Source of the DNA: Hevea brasiliensis
Lineage: Eukaryota > Streptophyta > Magnoliopsida > Malpighiales > Euphorbiaceae
Length of the DNA: 64,000 bases
Assembly: GCF_030052815.1 (NCBI RefSeq)
Contig: NC_079503.1
Location: 60,244,735-60,308,734 of the forward strand
Direction: 5' to 3'
The notes beneath the pieces were generated by a model that had not been told where the DNA came from, ran no database searches, and saw only the letters and a program-made list of their open reading frames with translations. The position numbers were made by a program, and so were the translations under genes. The stretch's first letter is position 1. Each line of letters opens with the position of its first letter. Of this stretch, positions 1 through 11,569 are shown one piece after another.

Positions 1-2781
1 TAACCAAGCTTGCTCAAGCTTTCAAACTCCTAACCTCACCCTAAAATTACATAAATTATCCATTAAACACCCATAACTAGACTTTGGTGAGAAGCTTGGA
101 ACAAGAAAGAAGGGGAGAAAGTGAAAGAAATAGAAGATTGGAAATTCAAGAAAAGGTTAGCAACCTAAACTTGAATATTTTAGTTAAATGTTTATGTTCT
201 TAGTTCAATTAACTTAGAAATATACTTAAAATTAAAAGAAAACTATCCCTGGGAACCAAGTAAAAATTCGGCCAGCAGTAGGTTAGGGCTTGAAATGAGT
301 GAATTTGATGCATTTGAATGGTTGTTTAGGTTGAATTATCTATGTAGACTATAGATAGGTGTTTAGAATGCATTAAATTTAAATTTTATGAAAGTTAGGG
401 TTTTGGACCTAGGGTTAGGAGATAAAATTTTGAAAATTGGTCAAATAGTGTGTTTGACCTTGTTTGAGCTGAAAAATGGTCATTTATGACCAATTGTGGT
501 GTGTTGGAAGTGTTGGAACCAAATGAAAATTCGGATTGGTTATGGACATTCTGCAGGCAGCATGACCAAGGTCCCTTTCAGGGACCAAAACTGAAAATTT
601 ACCAACCCAATTGGTGTGAGGCCAATTGAGAATGAAACTAGACACAAAATGACACATTTTTCATTTCGGAATCATGCCCAGAAAGTGACCATAGCATTGT
701 GAACAAAGTGGCTAAATCCGGATTAGGCAATCTAACCTGTACAGAAATGACAAAATAAACAGTATTTATTCATTTGGCCATAACTTGGGCTAGGCAGGTT
801 TAAATGACCTGAAATTTTAACAGTAGAAAGTTGAGACATACCCCTATAACTTTCATGAAGAACATAAGATCAAATTATGCCATTAACTAAGTCATTTAGC
901 CACCCAAAGTTAGTGACCTAAAACTGCCAGAACCAAATTAGTGCCTAGAAAATCTGGGTTAAACCAATCCGGCCAGCCATGTTCAAATGGCTATAACTTG
1001 AGCTACAAAACTCCAAATGGAGTGGTTCGAAAGGAAAATAAAGTTAAGACAATAAGGAACAATTTCTATGAAGAAAACTTAGCCAAATTCTAACAGCAAC
1101 ATGACCAATGGAACAGTGCAAAACAGGACACCAAAACTGAAAATTTGCAATTTTGCCTAAAAAACTTAAAATTTGAGAAAACAACCAAAACCAACAAATT
1201 AGGTAATAAAAATGTGGTATGTGAGTGAAATTGGAATTTCCATACCTATTAAGCATTAGAAAGTCAACAAATTGAAGTGTCGTGAATAGTTACCCCGAAA
1301 TATAAATTTTAAAGAACATCAAATTTAGCATATTAAAGCTAGGTATAAGTATATTTGAATTAATTTTTTGGAGTTATGATAAATTGTGATACTGAAATAC
1401 TATGAAACTGTGTGTTTCAGTGGAAAGGAATACCGGGAAAGAATCAGAGGCATTGAGTCAAGGCCAAGAGGCGACTCGTATAAGGTTTGTGCACAACATA
1501 GAATTTCTGTAAATTTTTTTCTGCAAATTATTTTTGGTTGAATTGAGATATTAAATTGTGACACAATTGGATTGAAATGTTTATTATGCTTTTGATTTAA
1601 ATAGTTGAAAGATTAATTGTTTGTGTTTGAAATGGCAATAAATGTTTAGTAAATTGTTAAGATAGTTTTGAAACCACAGTGTCATGACCATATATTTGAA
1701 TACCTCACTAGCATGACTAGTGGGGGAAATCAGTTTCAAATTTTGATTCCTTCTCTGGCTAAAGTGTTGAGGTGTGTGCCAGTAGAAGAAGAAAAAGAAT
1801 GGGTTCCCATATATTTGAGCTAGCTAGCCTTGTGATGTGACTTCTCATAAGGCTCTGGCTATTGAGATGATTATTGTTTCGAATGGCATGATATAACTGT
1901 GTGTTTTTATGAAATTTGTTTTGAGACTTTCAAAATGAAATTGTTTGGATTAAAATTTTATAAGTCATGTTTTGAATTTATATCTCATGTTCAGTTTAAT
2001 TTTTGAATAAATATGAATTAAATTCTGTATAAATATTATTTTAGTATGTTGTGCACTACTGAGTCATAGTACTCTGCGATGGCTGTTATTGCTGTCGCAG
2101 ATATAGAGACTAGAGGAGCAGCAGAGTGAGCTGCTAAGGATTGTGGAGCCACGTTCCCTGAAGTTTTATCGAGTATATTTTATACCCTGATTGTAAAAAT
2201 AATGTTGATGTATGTAAATGTAGAGAATGGTCATGAGCAGTTGTATAAAGTTTGTAATAATATTAGTTTGGATTCTAATGTAAATTTTGGATGAATGTAA
2301 TTTGTTTTAATTGTAATGAAGTATGAATGAAAGTATTTTGTTTCAATTTGAATAAAATTACTTAGTATTATTTTGGATGTCATTTGAATTGGAAATTACC
2401 GATTTGAATTTTTGGAATTTGAGAAATGATGTTGAAATTGGTTGTGATGGAGGTTAATTTGATGAAGTTGTTGAGATAAATCATTGGAAGTGTTTTTCAC
2501 AGGTATTTGAAGAACTGTTTTATCAAAATACAGACGGCACTCTACCGAAGTTTTTCTAAAATTTGCGAAAAAATAAAAAGGGACAAAAATTTTAACTAGT
2601 TTACAAACTTTAATTAAATATTTTAATACCTATTAGAAAATGCTCACCACTTCAAAAAGTAAGAAAATTATTTTAAAATCCCTGGTAGGGTACTTAATGA
2701 ATTATCGGTAGGTGAAGTTCGGTAGTTCATTAGGTATTCTTCGAGATCATGTTATGCCTTGCAGAAGGGTAAGGCGTGACA
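1..2781 (+). repeat. Element A 5' LTR, partial
   Basis: Base 1 matches base 13785 of the 3' LTR and similarity continues to the end gtgaca at 2781. The first 753 bases lie left of the window. It holds the paired hairpin module at 2059-2098 and an AATAAA near 2350. A short conserved palindrome at 2171-2187 is damaged here. Confidence 0.93.
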
Positions 2782-2789
2782 TGTTTTAG

Positions 2790-2801
2790 TGGTATAAGAG
2801 C
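2790..2801 (+). other. Element A primer-binding site
   Basis: TGGTATAAGAGC is one mismatch from TGGTATCAGAGC, the initiator tRNA-Met site used by many plant retroelements. It starts 8 bases after the LTR end. Confidence 0.85.
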
Positions 2802-2969
2802 AAACTTTTGAAGTATGCTTTAACTTGTGAATTTGTGTCTTTTCTTTACTAAGTACAACTGCTCAATGTCCTTGTTTGTTACATACAATGCATTACATCA
2901 TAAATATGAACTAACAGGAGGAAATCTCCTTGTGTTATTTATTCAGGAGATATCCTACTCCAGATTGTT

Positions 2970-4197
2970 ATGGAAGAAAGGGATCACTCAGTTGAGCAAT
3001 CTGTTGAAGCTGAGGCACAAGGGGAAGCCCTAGCTCTACAGAATGTCAGTGGGTCAGTGGCACCAGTCCCGCAAATGCCACAGTTTGCATAAAAGATGGC
3101 AGTAATGTTTCAACAAATGGCTGGGGGTATGCCTACTCAATCTCCACCCCAGACTACTATGGTGCAACCCCAAGCTCCAGTTAGACAGTATGACAAGCTA
3201 TTGAAGTATGGGGCTACAGAATTTAAGGGTACAGTAGACCCACTAGAGGCAGAGCAATGGCTGGAAAGAATAGATAGAGTGTTCAAGAAGCTGCACTGTC
3301 AATATGAACTAAAATTCGAGTACTCAGTATCGCTACTGCAATGGGATACGTATGATTGGTGGAAGACCATCCTCCGCAGCTTGGCTAAACCACCAGTACT
3401 AACTTGGGATGACTTCATCAGAGAGTTCAGACAGAAATACATCCAAGATGCATATGTTGATTAGAAACTATAAGAATTTCTGAGTTTGAAGCAAGGTAAC
3501 AGAACAGTGGCAGAATATGAGAGGGAGTTCTCCCGCTTAAGCCACTATGCTGGGAGTCTCCTTTCTACTAGAAGGAAAGGTGCAAGAGATTTGAGACGGG
3601 TTTGAAGCCCAGCCTACGGATGCAAGTAGTGGGATTCAGACATAGTAATTTCTCAGAGCTCATCTCTCAGGCACTTAAGTTGGAAAGAATTGAATCAGAA
3701 GCGACCCCACTAAAAGAAAAATCAGAGAAGATTGAAAAATTAGAAAAAGATAAAGGGGAAAAATCAGTTGAACAAAGTCCTAGTGGTACCTCTAAAAAGA
3801 AGAAAAAATTTGGGGGACCTAGCAGAGGTCGAGGTGGAAGGTTTTGAAGGGGCAGATTCTCTGGATAGAGACCCCCTAGGTTTGTCAGTAGTCGAGTAGG
3901 GGTTCACAACCTCCTTGCCCCTGTGAGACTTATGGCAAGATTAATGGGGGAGAATGCTATTGGGCAACAGGAGCCTGCTTTAACTGTGGAGGCAAGATCC
4001 ATCTTGCTAAAGACTGCACTAGTGCCCCTAGATTTGGTCCAGCTCCTACTACTACAGAAGGATCTATTCAGCGTCCTATTCCTAGTGGTTCATAACCGGT
4101 TGGTAGAGGAAGAGGTAGAGGTAGAGGCAATGCTTCAGGCAATCAGGGCACTGTTGGTCAGTCAGCACAAGGAAGTGCTTCAGCCAGGGTTTATACA
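2970..4197 (+). pseudogene. gag: Element A gag, broken
   Basis: Gag forms the nucleocapsid particle that packages element RNA. The likely start is ATG 2970 (MEERDHSVEQSVEAEA), followed in frame by a stop at 3090. A retrotransposon-gag capsid domain is readable at about 3190-3550 (LLKYGATEFKG, AEQWLERIDRVF, LTWDDFIREF, and AEYEREFSRL after a stop near 3462). After a frameshift, a basic linker with runs of K and G follows (3602-3850). A CCHC zinc knuckle, CFNCGGKIHLAKDC, lies at 3976-4017 in frame 1, then a GR-rich linker with a stop near 4096 leads in the same frame into protease. There are at least three stops and two frame changes. A long open frame at 3923-4201 is a wrong-frame shadow of the knuckle. 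Confidence 0.88.
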
Positions 4198-4947
4198 ATG
4201 AGACAGCGAGAAGAGGCTGAGACTTTCGATGTTTTAGTTGGTACATTCTCTATCTCTAATCAATATGTATTTGTCCTGTTTGATCCGGGTTCAACCCACT
4301 CGTATGTTAGTGCTAGCATAGTCAGTTCACTTACTATTTCATGTGCCAAAATGGATTTTGAAGTGCTAGTAACTAGTCCCTTAGGACAAGCAGTCCCGGT
4401 CAATAAAATCTATAAAGACTGTCCTTTGGTGATCCAAGGACATGTTTTTCTATCAGATTTGATTGAAATGCCCTTCAGAGATTATGATATCATCTTGGGC
4501 ATTGATTGGTTAGCCAGGCATCACGTTATGATTAATCAGAGATCAAGATACCACTTTTGGTCCCCTCTGCATGCGGTGATGTGGTAATACATGGGGAGAG
4601 GCATTTACTGCCATCAAACATCATTTTAGCTGCACTAGCTAGAAGAATGATCAGAAAGGGGTGTGAAGCATACTTGGCACACGTGATAGACACCCAAGTG
4701 GGGAGTCCGACACTAAGAGACATCCCTACTGTATGTGACTTTCCATATGTGTTTCCTGATGAATTGCTAGGATTACCTCCAGAAAGAGATATGCAGTTTG
4801 AGATTAATGTTATGCCTAGTGTGGACCCAATCTCTACAACACCATATAGAATGGCTCCAGTAGAATTGAAAGAGTTGAAAGTGCAGTTGTAAGAACTGCT
4901 TGACAAGGGCTTTATCCATCCTAGTGTGTCACCTAGGGGAGTGCCAG
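4198..4947 (+). pseudogene. pol: Element A protease and start of RT, interrupted by element B
   Basis: The aspartic protease processes Gag-Pol. The catalytic region reads LFDPGSTHSYVS (Asp about residue 29 of the frame opening at 4198), followed by the flap and hydrophobic segment DYDIILGIDWLARHH. The frame shifts near 4540 and resumes at 4557-4892 with the PR-RT linker (VFPDELLGLPPERDMQFEI, TTPYRMAPVELKELK). A stop at 4890 is followed by the RT N-terminus LLDKGFIHPSVSPRG, cut at 4947 by element B. The same frame resumes at 10323 with the KKKDGTLRL motif. The TSD gccag flanks the insertion at 4943-4947 and 10323-10327. Confidence 0.88.
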
Positions 4948-7900
4948 TGTAACACCCCTCACCTGTCTACAGTATAGCCGAGCAAGGCGTGCTACACGGT
5001 GTGCCGGAACACCTAGTCTGTGATTATCTCATTTCCTGAGCTCAATTTGATTTTAAGAAGTCTTTTATGTAATATTCATATCATGCTGATACTATTTTCA
5101 TACTTTAATAAAATCAGTATTTCAAAAATGGTAATAAAAATTTAGCAAGGTGCCGTCTGTATTTCGGACAAACTGTCCTTCCAAACCTGTTAAAAAAAGT
5201 TCAATATGATAATATCAAAATCTCAACTATTTCACAGTCTCAATATTTCAATATAGTCTATTGACTTTTACAATATGTAAATAGTTTTAAAATACAATCC
5301 ATTATAACTTAAATACATTCAGATACTCTCCATGTTATTTAATATGTACAAATTATTACAAAATACAAGGCTGAATTTCAAATACAACAGAAGTACAAAA
5401 TACAAGATATCCTAAGTCCTACCATGTATGTAATGCAGTGCAGATGACTCTGGACTCCTATGCAGATCTGATGTCTCACCCGGTCGTAGGTCTGTTGGGC
5501 TCCCCAGCTGTGTCTCCAATACCTACGCATTACAAAAGCAACGCGTTAAGCAATTTTGCTTAGTGGTGCCAAATATAAAGAAATATATACTAAAATAAAG
5601 TAAATGAATTATTTACGAATTTATAACATCGATATACTTTGCAGTTGCTGATTCTACTTTTATTTGCTAACATTTCAATATTTGCTAATTTTTGGTAGTG
5701 TTGTATGTCAGTAGACTGGATTTAGCTATTTGAATTTAATAGTACTTGAATTACTACCCATGTAGCCTATATACTGACTAGACTGGATAAACGGATATAT
5801 TGGCACTGGGTACCTAGCACCTCGGGCCGTCACACCATTGATCACAAAGTGTCTCCCAGTGTGCAACAGTGTGGCTAAAAAGCCATATAGTCAATCTGGC
5901 GATAAGCCAAGTATAAATACACAATATGTATAGCCGTAGGCTATTAAAGTCACAGTGTGGCATAATATGCTGTAAAAACATAGTATGGCATAAAGCTATT
6001 TATAGAACAGCTATCAGAATCCTATTGGCATGCCAACCTATCCAAACTAGTCAACTAGGAAAACTAGGGCACATTATAAATTAATTGTTTAATTCTTCAA
6101 TTTTTAGAGTTTAATAGCTATTATGTAATTCATAAGTCAATGCATATGTTGACCTTTTTAGGTACTATGGATAAGTTGTTTCTAGCATCAACATGTCACA
6201 AATTGTAATTCAATATGCTGCCAATATAGTGCAATTTACCATTTTTACAAGTTGGCATTCATTGCCAATTTGCTTCAAGCATCAGTGTATGTAAATGTCA
6301 AATTCTCAAGTTTTGTGTGCTAGATTGGTCTAGCTTAAAGTCCTATTTCTTTTGGTTTTTATCTTCTGGTCAAAGAAGCAAAATTGTAGCTCTATGTCTT
6401 ATTGCACTCGGGGCAAAATTTCAGGTCATTCTGAGTTGTATAGACCAAGATATGGTCAATTTACTAAAGCTTGACAGATTGCACCTTTAGTGCAAAATTT
6501 GATCAATTTTAGGTCACTTTTAGTTCTAGCAGTTTTGGTACCCGAATTTATGCAAGCTATTTGACTTGGTTCTGGCCATTTCTTGGCTTTGGTGTCTTCA
6601 TCAGAATTGTAGCTCTATGTCTAAGCTATCTATGGTAAAAATTTTAGGTCAATTGGACCTATTTTGAGTGAGTTATGGACATCCTAATGATTACTGTTCA
6701 TATGGTCAAAAATCTGGGTTGCAAGGTTGCCATTCCGGATTTGGTCATTTTTAAGGTCAGTTTCTAGGTAGAATTTTAGCAAAATTTCTACATGGAAGTT
6801 GGCCTATTTGGTGTCTAGTTTCACCCCCCCCCCCCCATTGGCCTCTTACCAATTGGGTTCACAGTTTTACACTTATAACCTAATTTATGTACTGCCAACA
6901 ACACACAACCTGCACAAGACAATTACACTTCTAATTTGCCATTCCTCCTCCTCCTCATGACTTCATTATTCATTCATAGCATTTCTACAAATATTGAACA
7001 CAATTCCAGCAAGCATATTGGGTAGAACACTCAAGTGCTTAATGCACACAATACACCATTAAAGTCCAACATACAATTCCACCGAAATGCAACATGCCTC
7101 AACACCAATATTACACATACACTTCCATATACTCATACCTAAATATCAATTACACATGCTACCCACAATTTAACACTATTATATTTCATTAATAAACTTC
7201 ATATTCACACACACAAATTCATGATATTATAGGCTACTAAACATGGTAGTTTGGCAAAGCATCAAGGTCCCATTTCAAACATTTAATTCAAGCACTAACA
7301 TGCACATACTTGGATATTAACTTACTAAATCTTCCATTTGAGTTAATCAACCTTAATTTCCATCCATCAGAGGTAAGAAAAACTCAAACACAATAAACCT
7401 TCATGGCTACCGAAAATGGACAATTTCATATCTCACTATTTTCTTCATTTCTCTTCATCAAAATACTCACCTCAACCTAAACACAAGGTTTACTAAAGCA
7501 AGGGAGAGGATTTGGACACTTACCACTTTTGGAGCTTGTTAAAACTTCACCAAATCTCTTCCTTTTTGTTCCCTATAATCTAACCAAGAGATGTGGACCA
7601 ACTTTAGTGAAGGAGCTTGAGAAAACTATGGCTTATTCATGGTGGATATGAAGCTTTTGCTTGGGACGTTAATGGTGGTTTTAGGAGGAAATGGGATTCA
7701 GCCAAAGTGATTCATGAGGAAGAAGAAAATGTTATGGGATTACACATGTCCATTTAGTTGTTTAATTACTCCCTTAGTGGTCCACTAACTTATAATATAT
7801 ATTAATATAATTAAATTTTTAATTATCCTAAGTTTACCCCCCCATTTCTTTCACTATTCTTATAATGTATCACAATTTAATTTTTCATGACATTTTCTAA

Positions 7901-8394
7901 GTGCAATATCATTTATTTTTAATGGAAATTGAGGTCAAAAGGCAACTCTAGGTGTCAAATGACCAAAATGCCCACTTCGGGTTATGTGCCCGATTTTTCG
8001 GTAACACCAATTTTTGTCTGTTTTTCGATTTTTTATTTTTCTTTGTACTAATTTATTAATTTTTCTTTGATAATTCTAGTGTCAATTATATTTCAATAAA
8101 CCTTTACTTACGTCCACAAATTTTATTCCGAGGGTTCCCCGTGGTCCTGGGGTAGGCAACGGCCTTCCTGATGCAGTCACCCATCGCTGCGGTGCCAGCT
8201 CGTTTAACTTAGTCTCATTTCCTCTTTTTTATTTTATTTTTTTATTTTTATTGTATTTTCTTTTTTTTTATTTCATCATTATATGTCTGTTCACTATCAC
8301 CGAAGTGTAGTTCCAGACATCCTGACTTGCCTGGACTAATATTAGGCCACTGGAGCAACAGAACGTACAGAACACGTATAGTGGGGATGTTACA
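4948..8394 (-). repeat. Element B 3' LTR
   Basis: This 3447-bp LTR has TG...CA ends. Bases 8045-8394 match 9980-10322, the remnant of the other LTR. The left end matches the right end of the solo LTR at 19718-23959 in reverse complement, so both are one family. It holds the hairpin module at 5525-5563, an array of GGC/GCC micro-hairpins at about 5870-6030, and a 13-base C run at 6824-6836. There is no gene in it. Confidence 0.9.
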
Positions 8395-8410
8395 ACTCTT
8401 CCCCTCTAAA
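8395..8410 (-). other. Element B polypurine tract
   Basis: On - the purine-rich tract AGAGGGGAAGAGT abuts the start of the 3' LTR, as expected for the plus-strand primer. Confidence 0.75.
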
Positions 8411-8418
8411 TAAAAATT

Positions 8419-9979
8419 TCATCCTCGAAATTTATCTGATGTGAAGTGCTGAGGGAACTGTTGCCTCATTGTCTCCTTGCTCTCCCATGTTGCCTCTTCT
8501 GTGTTGTGGTGTCTCCATAGGATTTTCACTAGTGAAATTGTCTTGTTTCTGAGCTCTTTTACCTCTCGTGCCAAGATTTTAATTGGTTCTTCTTCATATG
8601 TCAGGTTAGGTTGTACCAAAATTTCTTCTGCTGAGATGACATGTAAAGGATCTGATCTGTATCTTCTGAGCATCGAGACATGGAACACATTATGTATCTT
8701 GTCCAGCTCAGGTGGTAAGGCTAATTTGTAGGCTACTGGTCCCACACGTTCAATAACTTTATATGGGCCAATGAACCTAGGGCTTAATTTTCCCTTTTTT
8801 TTTGAATCTCAACACTTTCTTCCACAGTGATACTTTGAGAAATACCTTCTCGCCAACTTCATACTCAATGTCCTTTCTTTTCAAGTCAACATAAGATTTC
8901 TATCGGTCTGAGGCAACTTTCAAATTGGCCTTTATCAGTTTCACCTTTTCCTCTGTCTGTTTTATCAGATCTGGCCCCACTAGCTTATCTTCACCCAATT
9001 TAGTCCAACATATAGGTGTTCTGCATTTTCTCCCATACAGTGCTTCATAGGGTGCCATTTGTATGCTAGCTTGATAGCTATTATTATATGCAAATTCTGC
9101 CAGTGGAAGGTATCTGTCCCAACTTCCCTCAAACTCAATAACACAACTCCTCAGCATATCCTCGAGGACCTATCACTTATGTTCGGTTATTATCATCATT
9201 ATTAGTTCAATTTATTGTTTATAATAACTCAATGAGTTTCAAAATTTACCGGGATTATTCTTTCTGACTGTCCATCCGTCTGAGGATGAAAAGCCATATT
9301 AAAATGGAGTTGTGTGCCTAAGGACTCTTGTAATTTCTTCCAAAATCTAGACGTAAATTTCGGGTCTCTATCAGATATAATGAAAAGTGGAATTCCATGT
9401 AGTCTAACTATCTCACTAATGTACAATTCTGCTAGCTTTTCCAGTGAGCAGTTAGTTTTGATTAGCAGAAAATGGGCTGATTTGGTCAACCTATCCACAA
9501 TCACCCATACTGCATCATGCTTATTCTGAGTGAGAGGTAGACCACTGATAAAGTCTATAGTGACAATGTCCCATTTCCATTCAGGTATGTTTATGGGCTG
9601 TAACAAACCTGATGAAACTTGATGTTTTGCTTTAACTTACTGACATGTCAAGCATCTAGTTACATAGTCAGCTATGTCCTTCTTCATACCTGGCCACCAG
9701 TATTGAAGTTTCAGATCATGGTACATTTTTGTGCTTCCTAGGTGCATAGTATACACACTGTTATGTGCTTCTTTCAGAATACTGGTTTTCAACTCTTTAT
9801 CATCTGGTACACATACTCTTTCTTTATAGTACAGGCACCCATTTTCTTTCACTTCATATTCAGTTTCCTTTCCCTCAGTGATTTTGCCCATAACAGCCAT
9901 TAATTTCTCATTTGTCTTCTGCCCATCCTGTATCTGTTGTAACAGATTCGGCTTCACTTGCAACTCAGCCAAAATAACC
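8419..9979 (-). pseudogene. pol: Element B integrase with chromodomain-like tail
   Basis: Integrase inserts the cDNA into the host chromosome. From 9979 downward: the RNase H-integrase linker (LAELQVKPNLLQQ), the HHCC zinc finger ending in CLTCQ (9637-9981), then the catalytic core at 9229-9606 with TIDFISGLP, IISDRDPKFTS and GQSER, so all three D-D-E residues are kept. A stop separates finger and core near 9637. The core frame ends at a stop inside a likely intron (9170-9249). After it, LEDML-type sequence, NNSYQASIQMAPYEALYGRK and the GPY/F-like region follow (8900-9169). A frameshift near 8800 precedes the tail at 8419-8745 (LALPPELDKIHNVFHVSML, LVKILWRHHNTEEATWE), a chromodomain-like C-terminus. 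Confidence 0.9.
9170..9249 (-). other. Probable 80-bp intron in element B integrase
   Basis: On -, GTAAAT follows codon CCG and GTGATAG precedes GTC. Removing the 80 bases joins QSERIIP to VLEDMLRS, which aligns residue for residue with element A (SERIIR-ILEDMLW), which has no interruption. The segment is AT-rich, not a multiple of 3, and has an in-frame stop seven codons in. See the matching segment at 58340-58430. Confidence 0.72.
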
Positions 9980-10322
9980 AATTTATTAATTTTTCTGTGA
10001 TAATTCTAGTGTCAATTATATTTCAATAAACCTTTACTTACATCCCGAAATTTAATTCCAAGGGTTCCCCGCAGTACTGGGGTCGGCAATGGCTTTCCCG
10101 GTGCAGTCACCCATCACTGCAGTGCCGGCTCGTTTAACTTAGTTTCATTTCCTCTCTTTTATTTTTCTTTAATTTTTCTTGTATTTTCTTTTTATTTATT
10201 TCATCATTATATGTCTGTTCACTATCACCGAAGTGTAGTTCCAGACATCCTGACTTGCCTGGACTGATATTAGGCCACTGGAGCAATAAAACGTATAGAA
10301 CACGTACTATGGGGATGTTACA
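9980..10322 (-). repeat. Element B 5' LTR remnant
   Basis: These 343 bases match 8045-8394 with scattered changes and end in the same GGGATGTTACA. Only the first tenth of the LTR (U3 start on -) remains. The break at about 9979 is the internal deletion point. Confidence 0.88.
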
Positions 10323-11569
10323 GCCAGTGTTATTTGTTAAGAAGAAAGATGGCACTCTCCGCTTATGTATTGACTATCGGTAGTTGAATAAGGTGATAAT
10401 AAAGAATAGATATCCATCAGCCCACATTGATGACTTGTTTGATCAGTTGAGGGGTGCAGCTGTGTTCTCCAAAATTGACCTAAGATCAAGCTATTATCAG
10501 CTGAAAGTACAAGAGCAGAGTATTCCTAAAATTGCCTTCAGAACCCACTATGGCCATTATGAGTTCTTGGTCATGCCATTCGGGTTAACTAATGCTCCGG
10601 CTGCTTTTATGGATCTGATGAACATATCTTCAGACCATACCTCGACTAGTTTGTTGGGTATTCCTAGGTGATATATTGGTCGATTCGAGGAGTGCAGAAG
10701 AGCTTGATAGACATCTATAGATTGTACTGCAGACTTTAAGGGAGAAATAGCTATATGCTAAATTATCGAAGTGTGAATTTTGGCTGAAGGAAATATCTTT
10801 CTTAGGGCATGTAGTATCGGTAGAGGGCATCAAGGTAGATCCAAGTAAGATAGAAGTTGTCCTTAATTGGAGGCCACCCAGAAATATCACGGAGATTCAC
10901 AGTTTTCTGCGTTTAGTTGGATACTACTGTCAATTTGTGAAGGGATTTTCTATGTTGGCATCTCCATTGACTAAGTTACTGCGAAAAGATGTGAAATTTC
11001 AGTGGACGGATAAATGTCAACAGAGTTTTGATGAATTAAAGAGATGTTTGATTGAGGCTCGAGTCCTGACTTTACCTACTCTGGGTAAAGAATAAACAGT
11101 TTACAGTGATGCTTCTCAGAATGGGTTAGGCTGTGTATTGATGCAAGATCGAAATGCCATTGCCTATGCATCACGCCAGCTGAAACCGCATGAGAGGAAT
11201 TATCCAACACATGACTTGGAGCTTGCAGCTATTGTGTTCGCTCTTAAGATCTGGAGACACTATTTGTATGGGGAGAAGTGCTACATCTACACAGATCATA
11301 AGAGTGTGAAGTATTTAAGCACTCAGAAAGAGTTGAATTTGAGATAGAGGAGATGGTTAGAATTGATAAATGACTATGATTGTCTGATAGACTATCAACC
11401 AGGGAAAGCTAATGTTGTGGCTGACGCCTTAAGTTGCAAGACTATGGCAAATCTACAGGTTACTCCTTTGTCTATGGTACATGAGTTGAGATTATTACAT
11501 GCCAGCCTAGAGGTTAATGATGAGGGGCAAACAGCAGTTGCATGGCATGTACAAACAAAGGTCGATTGA
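10323..11569 (+). pseudogene. pol: Element A reverse transcriptase and RNase H, broken
   Basis: RT copies element RNA and RNase H removes the template. RT resumes after element B with [17 protein letters not shown], a stop at 10381, then [34 protein letters not shown] and [20 protein letters not shown] (10384-10671). After a frame change the active-site box that should read F-x-D-D reads FLGDILV near 10660, so a catalytic Asp is lost. The connection ([19 protein letters not shown], several stops) continues to about 11090. RNase H is at 11098-11347: [47 protein letters not shown], with its acidic residues kept. The linker [14 protein letters not shown] follows, then a stop at 11567. Confidence 0.92.

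Larger units (their letters stand above)
4948..10322 (-). mobile_element. Element B: internally deleted Ty3/gypsy chromovirus nested in A
   Basis: It starts TGTAACACCC and ends GGGATGTTACA on + and is flanked by the perfect 5-bp TSD gccag. Read on -, it has only 343 bp of 5' LTR, then integrase with a chromodomain-like tail, a polypurine tract and a full 3' LTR. Primer site, gag, protease, RT and RNase H are missing. The deletion joins the LTR interior directly to the RNase H-integrase linker near 9979. Confidence 0.92.

Noticed and set aside
3923..4201. 92-codon open frame overlapping element A gag
   Set aside because: Frame 1 across the same bases encodes the zinc knuckle CFNCGGKIHLAKDC and runs into protease; this frame is a shadow.
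6824..6836. 13-base C run as a functional G-quadruplex on -
   Set aside because: A single homopolymer in an LTR without separate G tracts; slippage is a sufficient explanation.
8477..8731. 84-codon + strand frame
   Set aside because: It is antisense to element B's chromodomain-like tail and has no recognisable content.
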